Source: CAZSBB01 sp964605235
GTDB taxonomy: Bacteria > Planctomycetota > Phycisphaerae > Phycisphaerales > Phycisphaeraceae
NCBI GenBank assembly: GCA_964605235.1
Contig: CAZSBB010000004.1
Coordinates: 132,400 to 196,399 of the forward strand
Reading direction: 5' to 3'
DNA: 64,000 nucleotides
Shown: in pieces, positions 9,123 to 16,930 of the stretch
Position numbering within the stretch: the stretch's first letter is position 1
Layout: every line of letters begins with the position of its first letter
The notes under the pieces: model-generated
The model's input: the letters and a program-made list of their open reading frames with translations, nothing else
What the model was told of the DNA's origin: nothing
The model's database searches: none
Program-made: the position numbers and the translations under genes

Positions 9123-9257
9123 GTCAGTAGCTCAAAAATGTCGGCATTGTACCCGACAGTGATGTCCTTGATAGCGAGGCAACGTGCTCGCTCCTTCTAT
9201 CCGCCTACTGCAGGCCAAATCGTGACGGTCCTATGGTGGGGTGTCGGAATCACCACC

Positions 9258-10436
9258 TCAACAAACCCGCGCCCCGGCGCCGGGTCGCGTGACGAATGCG
9301 GTGGCTTCGATGCCGGTCTTTTCCTGATACGCCGGGAGGACGGCTTCGAGCACCTGCTCGACCGCTGCCGCCTGCACCAGGCTCACCGTGCAGCCGCCGA
9401 AGCCGCCGCCGGTCATGCGGGCGCCGTACACGCCGCGCTGCGGGGTCAGCAGGTCCACCAGCGTGTCCAGTTCCAGGCAGCTCACTTCAAAGTCGTCGCG
9501 CAGGGAGCGATGGCTGGCGCCCATGAGCTGGCCGAAGGCGTTCCAGTCGCTGCGTTGCAAGGCGTCGGCGGCCTGCTGGGTGCGGGCGATTTCGTGCACG
9601 ACATGCCGGGCGCGGCGCCAGGTCACCGGATCAACCAACGCTTTGGCGTCCTCCAACTGCGCGGCGGTGGCGTCGCGCAGGGCGCTGACGCCCATCGCCT
9701 TGGCAGCCTCCTCGCACTGCCTGCGGCGCTGTGGGTATTCGCTGCCCGCCAGTTCGTGGCGCACGTTGGTGTTGATGATCAGCACCGCCAGTTGCTCATC
9801 CGCCAGCGGGACCTGCCGGGCTTCCAGTGACCGGCAATCCAGCAGCAATGCACAGCCTTCCTGCGCGCAGGCGCTGGCGTACTGGTCCATGATGCCGCAG
9901 GGCATTTTCGGGAAATGATGCTCCGCCCACTGGCACAGCAGCGCTTTGTCCACCGGGCCCAGCTTCACCTGAAACATCTGCGCCAGCAGCGTGGCGGTGG
10001 CGACTTCCAGGGCGGCGCTGCTCGACAAGCCGCTGCCCAGCGGCACGTTGGAATGGATCAGCAGGTCAAAGCCTTCAAGCGGATGGCCGCGGTCGAAAAA
10101 CCCCGCCACCACGCCGCGGATGTAATTGGACCACTCCGGCTCGTCGGGGCGCAGGTGCGAACTGACCTCGAACAGCACGGCATCTTCGTCCGTGCCCTGC
10201 CCTTCGTCGCCGAGCGTGACCACGCGGGCGTGCTTGGCGCCGTTGCGGGCGCCGACGACCACGGTCTGGCGCTCGATGGCGATGGGCAGCACGAAGCCGT
10301 CGCAGTAGTCGACGTGTTCGCCGATCAGGTTCACCCGTCCGGGGGCGGCGGCGGCGTGGGTCGCCGGGCGGCCGAAGTGCGCGGCAAAGCGTTCCCTGGC
10401 GGTGTTCAACAGCGCGGACAGATCGGTCACGCTCAT
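9258..10436 (-). CDS. galK: Galactokinase
   Basis: 392 aa GHMP kinase that phosphorylates galactose at C1 in the Leloir pathway. The galactokinase signature PGRVNLIGEHVDYCDG is near residue 32, the GHMP ATP loop PLGSGLSSSAALEVA near 123, the catalytic-region CGIMDQYAS near 170, and the C-terminal GHMP motif MTGGGFGGCTVSL near 345. GGAGG lies 9 nt before ATG 10436 and only 3 nt before the ATG at 10442, so the inner ATG is preferred. No other gal genes are adjacent. Confidence 0.96.
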   Translation of the reverse strand: MSVTDLSALLNTARERFAAHFGRPATHAAAAPGRVNLIGEHVDYCDGFVLPIAIERQTVVVGARNGAKHARVVTLGDEGQGTDEDAVLFEVSSHLRPDEPEWSNYIRGVVAGFFDRGHPLEGFDLLIHSNVPLGSGLSSSAALEVATATLLAQMFQVKLGPVDKALLCQWAEHHFPKMPCGIMDQYASACAQEGCALLLDCRSLEARQVPLADEQLAVLIINTNVRHELAGSEYPQRRRQCEEAAKAMGVSALRDATAAQLEDAKALVDPVTWRRARHVVHEIARTQQAADALQRSDWNAFGQLMGASHRSLRDDFEVSCLELDTLVDLLTPQRGVYGARMTGGGFGGCTVSLVQAAAVEQVLEAVLPAYQEKTGIEATAFVTRPGAGARVC

Positions 10437-10516
10437 AAGCATATGCCTCCCAAACGCCGCATCTTAACACCGGATCGTCCCGCCGGTCGTCTGGGAAACC
10501 CAGAGCCGACGCGGGC

Positions 10517-10574
10517 GAAAAAAGGGGATAAGTACATTATTTTATTAAAAATAATGTACTTATCCCCTTTTTTC
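10517..10574. repeat. Perfect 27-bp palindrome (REP-like/bidirectional terminator), copy 1
   Basis: The left arm (10517-10543) is the exact reverse complement of the right arm (10548-10574) with a 4-nt loop ATTA. The core AAGGGGATAAGTACATTATT recurs in the palindrome at 22520-22586. The arms carry A6/T6 tracts at their outer ends, so the RNA hairpin could terminate transcription in either direction. It lies between divergent galK and a conserved hypothetical gene. Confidence 0.85.
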
Positions 10575-10605
10575 ACCCATGGCAATCACACCCGCCTAAC
10601 CATGC

Positions 10606-10611
10606 TATAAT
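10606..10611 (+). promoter_or_regulatory. Candidate -10 element (TATAAT)
   Basis: A perfect TATAAT lies 83 bp upstream of the ATG at 10695, just after the palindrome at 10517-10574. No good -35 hexamer is seen at 16-18 bp, so this is a partial promoter call. Confidence 0.35.
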
Positions 10612-10694
10612 CGACCAGATTGACCTCTGGCCCCCGCCAGCGATCGCCCGGCCCGACGACGTCCCCTCTCCGCAAACGGAAAAGGCACCGCCCC

Positions 10695-11444
10695 ATGGCC
10701 ACCAGTTTCGGCGCTTTGTGCAATACGTTCTACATCAATCAGAAGATGGCGCTGAAGATGGACCTGCCTCACGACCGGGAGACCATCCTGCATCTTTTCG
10801 ACAGCATCCGCAAGGGCATGCCGGAGATGGACCGGTTCCGGCGCTACCGCGGCGAGCTGGCGCTCGAATCCTCCCGCAAGCACCCCGGCTACCGCTGGCT
10901 GGCGCTGCGGCAGAACAGCATCCGCACCGGGTACGCCAACCCGCCTTCCATGGCGGACGGCTATGCCCTGCATCGGCTGATCCTCCAGACCGCGCCCTAC
11001 CACCTGTCCATCAGCCCGCTCGATGTGGACTACATGGAACTGCTCTTTGGTTTCGATCTCGAAAGCGAAGCCAACCACGATGAGATCATCGCCAACGCCC
11101 TGTACAGCCATGGCCCGCTGGCGGAACTGGTGCGCCTGCCCGACGCCCGGCTGACCGACCTGCAACCGGTGCTGGGCTTTGTGTTGTCGAACGAAGGCGA
11201 CCTGCAGTGCCATGTGGAAGTCAAAACCCGGCGGCGCGGCCGGCGCGGCAACGCCAAACGCTATCGCACCGACCCGCTGAGCATCTTCCTGACCCTCCGC
11301 AAATACGGCCCATTCGACAAAGTGGAAGACCTGCCCGAAGCGCTCGACAAACTGGCGGCCCGCGCGGAAGCCATTGCCGTCGATCGCGTGGTGCCGCACC
11401 TGCTGACGCCCATCGCCCGGCACATCACCTCCGGCAGCGCCTGA
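10695..11444 (+). CDS. Conserved hypothetical protein
   Basis: 249 aa, soluble, no signal peptide. I do not recognise a named family. Features seen: a mixed charged N-terminus (MATSFGALCNTFYINQKMAL), a central region YHLSISPLDVDYMELLFGFDLE, and a basic patch KTRRRGRRGNAKRY followed by LSIFLTLRKYGPF, which resembles a strand-turn-helix core. ATG 10695 gives a natural start; the frame stays open to 10620 but that stretch is Arg/Pro-rich noise. TATAAT at 10606-10611 probably belongs to its promoter. Followed 29 bp later by the PfpI-type gene on the same strand. Confidence 0.75.
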   Translation: MATSFGALCNTFYINQKMALKMDLPHDRETILHLFDSIRKGMPEMDRFRRYRGELALESSRKHPGYRWLALRQNSIRTGYANPPSMADGYALHRLILQTAPYHLSISPLDVDYMELLFGFDLESEANHDEIIANALYSHGPLAELVRLPDARLTDLQPVLGFVLSNEGDLQCHVEVKTRRRGRRGNAKRYRTDPLSIFLTLRKYGPFDKVEDLPEALDKLAARAEAIAVDRVVPHLLTPIARHITSGSA

Positions 11445-11473
11445 ACGTCATCGGTTCAACATCGGAACCCGCC

Positions 11474-12979
11474 ATGCCCCACCGCCTGCGCCTGTCGTGT
11501 GTCCTGTTGGGTCTGCTGCTGCTGCTCACCGCTCCGCCAACCACGCACGCGGAACCGGCGGCGGGGTGGCAATCAGCGATTGATCAGCTTGATGTTCCCG
11601 GCGCGGTGGTCGCAGGCAACTGGCAGCGCACCGACACCGGCTTGCAGGTGCAGGCGCAATCCGGCGCGCGGGTGAAGCTGGCGGAGCGCATGCCCCCGGC
11701 GTACGACCTGCAGGTGGCGTTCACCCGGCAGACGGGGGTGCATTCCATCGCGGTCATTTTTCCGCTGGGGGCAGGGCAGGCGTCACTGGAAATCGACGCC
11801 TGGGGTCAGCATCTGGCGGGCATCCAGAACATTGCCGGGCGGACGCTGCGCGACAACGCCACCCGCCGGGAAAATATGACGCTGGAAAACGGCCGGCGGT
11901 ATCAGTTGGTCATGCAGGTGCGGCCGACCGGCGTGCGCGCCACGCTCGATGGTCAGCAGATCATCCAATACGACGGCAACGGCGAAGACCTGAGCGTGCT
12001 GGACGTCTGGCGTCTGCCGGAGAAACAGCAGTTGGGCATCGGCGCCTGGGACAGTCAGACGCTGTTTCATACGGTCGCCTGGCGCGAAGTGCCGGTGGCT
12101 GCGCTCGCTGCGGACGCCTCCGTCACGCCAGCCCGCACGCCGGAGCCCGCGCCTGCACCGCCGGTCGCCAAACCCGCCCCCGCCACCGAGCCGGCGCCCG
12201 CCGCTCAAGCTGCCCCCGCGGCGCCGGCTGCCGTTCCGCCGACGGTTCCATCCCCGGAGACGCCCAGCGCACCCGCCAGCGTTCCAGCTTCGCTCAAGCG
12301 CCAGCGCGTGCTGCTGGTGATCGCCAACCAGGACTTTTTTTACCGGGAGTATGCCGACCCGCGCGCAGAGCTCGAACGCGCGGGCATCGCTGTCACCGTG
12401 GCGGCGGCGCGGCGGGGCGTGTGTCGGCCACACCCCGGCTCCGGACAAGGCGGCGGCAGCGGCGAGGTGAACGCCCAGCTCGCGCTGGCGCAGGCGAAGG
12501 CCGCCGACTATGACGCCATCCTGTTCGCCGGCGGGTGGGGTTCCTCGGCGTACCAGTTCGCCTTTGACGGCAGGTATGACAATCCGGCGTACAACGGCGA
12601 TCCCGAGAGCAAGGCGCACGCCAATCGGCTGATCGGGGAGTTCCTCGCCCAGGGCAAGCCGACGGCGGCGCTGTGCAATGCGGTGTCGGTGCTGGCGTGG
12701 GCGCGGGTGGACGGCCGCAGCCCCCTGGCGGGCAAGCGTGCGGTGGCGCCGCGGCGGGAGGCGGCGTCGGGCATTTACAACGGGAAACACGACCAACCCT
12801 CCTGCCGCTGGCATCCGCAAGTCAATGGCGCGATTCTGTCGCCCGCCGGTGCGATCGGCGATCCGCGCACGGCTGCGGATGACGTGCTGGTGGACGGGCT
12901 GATCGTGACCGGCGAAGACGACATTTCCGCCCGCGAAATGGGGCGCACGCTGGTGCGGCTGCTGCAGCAGGAACGTTGA
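11474..12979 (+). CDS. Secreted two-domain protein: concanavalin-like domain plus DJ-1/PfpI domain
   Basis: 501 aa. Signal peptide at residues 1-28 (LRLSCVLLGLLLLLTAP, cleavage after THA). Residues 35-215 resemble the DUF1080/LamG-type jelly roll common in planctomycete secreted proteins. Residues 220-275 are an Ala/Pro linker. Residues 278-501 are a DJ-1/PfpI (class I amidotransferase-like) domain: RVLLVIANQDFFYREY, then DAILFAGGWGSSAYQF, and the nucleophile elbow ALCNAVSVLAWA with its Cys. ATG 11474 is the first Met that yields a signal peptide. A secreted amidase/deglycase-like or protease-like role is possible but unproven; the domain pairing is unusual. Confidence 0.82.
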   Translation: MPHRLRLSCVLLGLLLLLTAPPTTHAEPAAGWQSAIDQLDVPGAVVAGNWQRTDTGLQVQAQSGARVKLAERMPPAYDLQVAFTRQTGVHSIAVIFPLGAGQASLEIDAWGQHLAGIQNIAGRTLRDNATRRENMTLENGRRYQLVMQVRPTGVRATLDGQQIIQYDGNGEDLSVLDVWRLPEKQQLGIGAWDSQTLFHTVAWREVPVAALAADASVTPARTPEPAPAPPVAKPAPATEPAPAAQAAPAAPAAVPPTVPSPETPSAPASVPASLKRQRVLLVIANQDFFYREYADPRAELERAGIAVTVAAARRGVCRPHPGSGQGGGSGEVNAQLALAQAKAADYDAILFAGGWGSSAYQFAFDGRYDNPAYNGDPESKAHANRLIGEFLAQGKPTAALCNAVSVLAWARVDGRSPLAGKRAVAPRREAASGIYNGKHDQPSCRWHPQVNGAILSPAGAIGDPRTAADDVLVDGLIVTGEDDISAREMGRTLVRLLQQER

Positions 12980-13011
12980 AGGATTGCTGCGCGCTGCCGG
13001 TGCATGAGACG

Positions 13012-13040
13012 TTGGACGCCGCGAAAACGGTTGCTACAAT
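13012..13040 (+). promoter_or_regulatory. Promoter of korAB
   Basis: TTGGAC (13012-13017) and TACAAT (13035-13040) are 17 bp apart, a near-consensus sigma70-type promoter about 100 bp before the korA start. Confidence 0.7.
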
Positions 13041-13144
13041 TGCTCCCCCGGCTTAGCCGGTAAGCGGCTGCTTCCCCCGCCGATTCGTGGAAGAGTTGGC
13101 TGATCCCGCCAAATTGCCCGCCTGGGCCCAAGGAGCGACGCCAC

Positions 13145-15142
13145 ATGGTCGCTGGCACGGCTTCCCCTCAGTCGTCCTCTAACAAACCGGTTACGGAACT
13201 CAAATCTGCGGTTATCCGCTTCGCCGGTGACTCCGGCGACGGTATGCAGCTAGCCGGCACCCAGTTCACCGACACCAGCGCCATTTTTGGCAACGATGTC
13301 GCCACCCTGCCCGACTTCCCGGCGGAAATCCGCGCCCCAGCCGGCACCGTCGCGGGCGTCTCCGGCTTTCAGATCAACTTCGCCAATGCCGACATCCACA
13401 CCCCCGGCGACGAAGTCAATGCCCTGATCGCCATGAACCCCGCTGCGTTCAAGGCGCACATCGACGATGTGCAGCCCGGCGGCATCGTGGTCGCCAACGA
13501 GAGCGAGTTCAACAAGGTCAACCTCCGCAAAGCGGGCTATCCCGAAGGCTACACCCCGCTGGAGGATGAGAAGTTCACCACCAAGTACAAGCTGTACAAG
13601 GTGCCCATCACCCGCCTCAATGAAGAAGCCCTGGCGGAATCGGGCATGGGCGCCAAGGACATCGGGCGCTGCAAGAACATGTACGCCCTGGGCCTGATCT
13701 ACTGGCTGTACGATCGCCCCATCGACACCACCGTCGGCTTCCTCGAAGACTACTTCGGCAAAAAGAAGAAGCTGCCGCAGGTCGCCGAAGCCAACGTGCG
13801 CGCCCTCAAGAGCGGGTTCTACTTCGGTGAAACCACCGAAATGTTCCCGGTGCGCTACCACATCGCCCGCGCCCCGGTCGCCCCGGGCGTTTATCGCAAG
13901 ATCACCGGCAACGAAGGCGTGGCGTTCGGCCTGATCACCGCCGGCAAACTCGCGGGCAAGGAAATCGTGTACTGCACGTACCCGATCACCCCCGCCAGCG
14001 ACATCCTGCACAACCTCGCCCCGCTGCGCCAGTTCAACGTCAAGACCTTCCAGGCCGAGGACGAAATTGCCGCCATGTGCTCGGCGATCGGCGCGTCTTT
14101 TGCCGGCCAACTGGGCATCACCGGCACCAGCGGCCCGGGCCTGGCGCTCAAGAGCGAAGCCCTCAACCTCGCCCTCATGATGGAACTGCCCGTCGTCGTC
14201 ATCGACGTCCAGCGCGGCGGCCCCTCCACCGGCCTGCCCACCAAAACCGAACAGTCCGACCTGCTGCAGGCGATGTTCGGCCGCAACGGCGACAGCCCGC
14301 TGGTGGTGCTCGCCCCCTGCTCGCCTTCGGACTGCTTTGACCTCGCCATCGAAGCCGTGCGCATTGCCGTGCGGCACATGATCCCGGTGCTGCTGCTGAG
14401 CGACGGCTATCTCGCCAACGGCGCTGAGCCGTGGCAGATTCCCAACCTCAACGAACTGGCGCCCATCACCGTCAAGCATCCCACCGAAGCCGACCAGGAA
14501 GGCTTCCACACCTACAGCCGCGATGAAAACCTCTCCCGTCCCTGGGCGCTGCCGGGCACCAAGGGGCTGGAGCATCGGCTCGGCGGTCTGGAAAAAGCCC
14601 ATATCGCCGGCAACGTCAGCTATGACAGTGAAAATCACCAGATCATGACGGACATTCGGCGGGACAAGGTCAACCGCGTCGCCAATCACATCCCGGAACT
14701 GGAAGTCATGGGCGACCCCACGGGCGACCTGCTGGTCCTGGGCTGGGGCGGCACCTATGGCTCGATCCTCACCGCGGTGGATCGCGCCCGCGCCCAGGGC
14801 AAGAAGGTTTCCAGCGCCCACCTGCGCTACCTCAACCCCATGCCGAAGAACCTCGGCCAGGTGCTCAAAAACTTCAAACGCGTGCTGGTCCCGGAACTGA
14901 ACGCCGGCCAGCTCCGCCTGCTGCTGCGCGGCAAATACCTGGTCGATGCCCGCGGCCTGAACAAAGTCTCCGGCAAACCTTTCCTCATCGAGGAAATCTC
15001 CGAAGCCATTGACCTGATGCTGGCGGATAAATTCGGCGACCGCGAATACCTCACCCCCCGCTGGCACAAGGTGCGGCTGGAGGATCAGGACCTGGACCTC
15101 ACCGCGCCGTTGCCCGCTGGCGGCGGTGAAGCCGAAGGCTGA
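13145..15142 (+). CDS. korA: 2-oxoacid:ferredoxin oxidoreductase, fused gamma-alpha subunit
   Basis: 665 aa. With KorB it oxidatively decarboxylates a 2-oxoacid (2-oxoglutarate or pyruvate) to the acyl-CoA, reducing ferredoxin. Residues about 20-200 are the gamma domain (VIRFAGDSGDGMQLAGTQF). Residues about 235-600 are the alpha part: CTYPITPASDILHNLA, then FQAEDEIAAMCSAIGASFAG and GTSGPGLALKSEALNLA, and the conserved DVQRGGPSTGLPTKTEQSDL. AGGAG lies 9 nt before the ATG. First gene of korAB behind the 13012-13040 promoter. The fused form is the KorA type; substrate choice cannot be fixed from sequence. Confidence 0.95.
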   Translation: MVAGTASPQSSSNKPVTELKSAVIRFAGDSGDGMQLAGTQFTDTSAIFGNDVATLPDFPAEIRAPAGTVAGVSGFQINFANADIHTPGDEVNALIAMNPAAFKAHIDDVQPGGIVVANESEFNKVNLRKAGYPEGYTPLEDEKFTTKYKLYKVPITRLNEEALAESGMGAKDIGRCKNMYALGLIYWLYDRPIDTTVGFLEDYFGKKKKLPQVAEANVRALKSGFYFGETTEMFPVRYHIARAPVAPGVYRKITGNEGVAFGLITAGKLAGKEIVYCTYPITPASDILHNLAPLRQFNVKTFQAEDEIAAMCSAIGASFAGQLGITGTSGPGLALKSEALNLALMMELPVVVIDVQRGGPSTGLPTKTEQSDLLQAMFGRNGDSPLVVLAPCSPSDCFDLAIEAVRIAVRHMIPVLLLSDGYLANGAEPWQIPNLNELAPITVKHPTEADQEGFHTYSRDENLSRPWALPGTKGLEHRLGGLEKAHIAGNVSYDSENHQIMTDIRRDKVNRVANHIPELEVMGDPTGDLLVLGWGGTYGSILTAVDRARAQGKKVSSAHLRYLNPMPKNLGQVLKNFKRVLVPELNAGQLRLLLRGKYLVDARGLNKVSGKPFLIEEISEAIDLMLADKFGDREYLTPRWHKVRLEDQDLDLTAPLPAGGGEAEG

Positions 15143-15257
15143 GCATGCCTATGATGTCAACGCTGCGGTCGCTGCCGTGGCGACCCGAAAGTATCGAGTG
15201 CTTGCAGGATCGTGAACATTTGCGATGGCCGGCTTAAGCCGGAAGGCAATTTCCGCC

Positions 15258-16274
15258 ATGACCACTACCCCGCTGACTGTGCTGACTCCCAAGGACTTCG
15301 CCTCCGATCAGGACGTGCGCTGGTGCCCCGGCTGCGGCGACTACGCGATCCTTAATCAGGTCCGCCGCGCCCTGGCGAAAATCGGCGCCGTGCGCGAGAA
15401 GACGGTCTTCGTCTCCGGCATCGGTTGCTCGAGCCGCTTCCCCTACTACATGCAGACCTATGGCCTGCACTCGATCCACGGCCGGGCCCCGGCGTTCGCC
15501 ACCGGCATCAAGATCGCCAACCCCGATCTGGACGTGTGGCTGGTCACCGGCGACGGCGACGGCCTGTCCATCGGCGGCAATCACCTGATGCACGTGCTCC
15601 GCCGCAACGTCAACCTCAAGATCATGCTCTTCAACAATGAAATCTACGGGCTGACCAAGGGCCAGTACTCCCCCACCAGCCCCGAAGGCAAAAAAACCAA
15701 GTCCAGCCCGCTGGGCGTCATCGACATGCCCCTGACCCCCACCAGCGTCGCCCTGGCGAGCGAAGCCAGCTTCGTCGCCCGCGCGGTCGATGTCGACAAA
15801 GACCTGGGCGATGTGCTCGAACGTGCCGCCAAACATCAGGGCTCGGCGTTCGTGGAAATCTACCAGGACTGCAATATCTTCAACCACAAGGCCTTCGAGT
15901 ACGCCACCGACAAGGACACCAAGGAAGACCATGTCATCCGGCTCGAACATGGCAAGCCGTTGATCTTCGGCAAGGACCGCAACAAGGGCATCTGGCTCGA
16001 CGGCAACCGCAAACCCCGCGTGGTCGAGCTGGGCAAGGGCATTCACGCCGACGACCTGCTGTTCCACGACGAGCACGACGAAAGCCTGGCGTTCCTGCTC
16101 AGCCGGCTGCGCCACCCCGAGTTCCCCGAACCGCTGGGCGTGTTCTACTCCATTCAGGATGAATGCTACGAGAACCTGCTGCAGAAGCAGGTGGACGACG
16201 CCAAAGCCGCCCGCGGCGACGCCGACCTGGAGAAGCTGTTCTACGCCGCCGACACCTATGAAGTGAAGGGCTGA
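15258..16274 (+). CDS. korB: 2-oxoacid:ferredoxin oxidoreductase, beta (TPP-binding) subunit
   Basis: 338 aa. The iron-sulfur/TPP subunit motif WCPGCGDYAIL is near residue 22, GIGCSSRFP near 54, and the TPP pyrophosphate motif GDGDGLSIGGNHL near 98 with the Asn-containing NNEIYGLTKGQYSPTS near 125. ATG 15258 is chosen because it fits the family start and has GGAAGG upstream; an in-frame ATG at 15225 would add 11 residues. It follows korA by 115 bp and is closed by the terminator at 16308-16335. It forms the catalytic centre with KorA. Confidence 0.95.
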   Translation: MTTTPLTVLTPKDFASDQDVRWCPGCGDYAILNQVRRALAKIGAVREKTVFVSGIGCSSRFPYYMQTYGLHSIHGRAPAFATGIKIANPDLDVWLVTGDGDGLSIGGNHLMHVLRRNVNLKIMLFNNEIYGLTKGQYSPTSPEGKKTKSSPLGVIDMPLTPTSVALASEASFVARAVDVDKDLGDVLERAAKHQGSAFVEIYQDCNIFNHKAFEYATDKDTKEDHVIRLEHGKPLIFGKDRNKGIWLDGNRKPRVVELGKGIHADDLLFHDEHDESLAFLLSRLRHPEFPEPLGVFYSIQDECYENLLQKQVDDAKAARGDADLEKLFYAADTYEVKG

Positions 16275-16307
16275 AACGCCCAGCGCTCATCCAGCAACCA
16301 ACCTCCA

Positions 16308-16335
16308 ACCGACCGCAACCCGGTCGGTTTTTTTC
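16308..16335 (+). terminator. Rho-independent terminator of korAB
   Basis: AACCGAC (16308-16314) pairs with GTCGGTT (16324-16330) around a 9-nt loop and runs into seven T residues (16329-16335), 34 bp after the korB stop. Confidence 0.8.
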
Positions 16336-16389
16336 TGCGCGGAGCAACGTGCAGAGGGCGCATCTCGTCATCTCAGGAACTTACTTTTA

Positions 16390-16620
16390 CCCGCAAGCTT
16401 GCCGTGTTCGGTGTTCGCCCCTGCAAGGGGCGAAGGAAAGTAGCCCCGAGTGGAGCGCAGCTCGTGGGAACCGGCGTTCCTGGCATCTCTCACCCCGGCA
16501 GGGGTGAAGTGTGCTTCCGCCGTCCCTCCGGGACGGATAGAAATGCAGTTCCCTCATCTCCCCACGGGTTTCGCTGCGCTTCACCCGTGGCTACTGTCCT
16601 CGACCCCTGTCGGGGTCGAA
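16390..16620. repeat. Intergenic hairpin-array repeat, copy 1
   Basis: A run of short stem-loops: TTCGCCCCTGCAAGGGGCGAA (16414-16434, written here only as its hairpin span), CACCCCGGCAGGGGTG (16491-16506), CCACGGGT...ACCCGTGG (16562-16590) and GACCCCTGTCGGGGTC (16602-16617). The block around AGTAGCC-N-CGAGTGGAGCGCAG and the CACCCC hairpin recurs at 27639-27780. Short frames run through it but none looks like a gene. Confidence 0.7.
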
Positions 16621-16661
16621 AACCACCAGCGCTCCCTGCCAAGCTGAATCGGCAGCCGGCG

Positions 16662-16862
16662 TCAGTCTGGCTTGGAACTGTCTGTCGCAGCGGGTTTCCG
16701 TTCGACCGCCTGGAACCAGAACCAACGGCAGTTCGGACACCGATCCACGATGAATTTCTTCCACGACCAGGCCGCGATCCGCACCAAGCCCGCTTCACCC
16801 GCGTCGCGAATATGACCGCATTTCACACAACGTACTTGCCAGCCCGGCGCGTAGCCTTTCAT
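16662..16862 (-). CDS. Small zinc-ribbon protein
   Basis: 66 aa. Two CxxC pairs, CVKCGH near residue 12 and CPNC near residue 43, would bind one zinc ion, separated by a Trp-rich segment (RIAAWSWKKFIVD). A GGGAG sequence lies 7 nt before the ATG at 16862, which supports this start over the long upstream extension of the frame antisense of nadB. Function unknown; rubredoxin-like or zinc-ribbon nucleic-acid or protein binding are options. It follows nadB on the same strand by about 70 bp. Confidence 0.65.
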   Translation of the reverse strand: MKGYAPGWQVRCVKCGHIRDAGEAGLVRIAAWSWKKFIVDRCPNCRWFWFQAVERKPAATDSSKPD

Positions 16863-16930
16863 GGCTAATCTCCCGGCGGGTGCTCTGGTGTCCGCTGTCC
16901 GGCAATGCTCCACAACCCACAGCATCGCCG

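Noticed and set aside
13250..15067. 605-codon open frame antisense to korA
   Set aside because: Mirror frame of a GC-rich gene with strong third-position bias; its translation is low in complexity and korA motifs on the plus strand are unambiguous.
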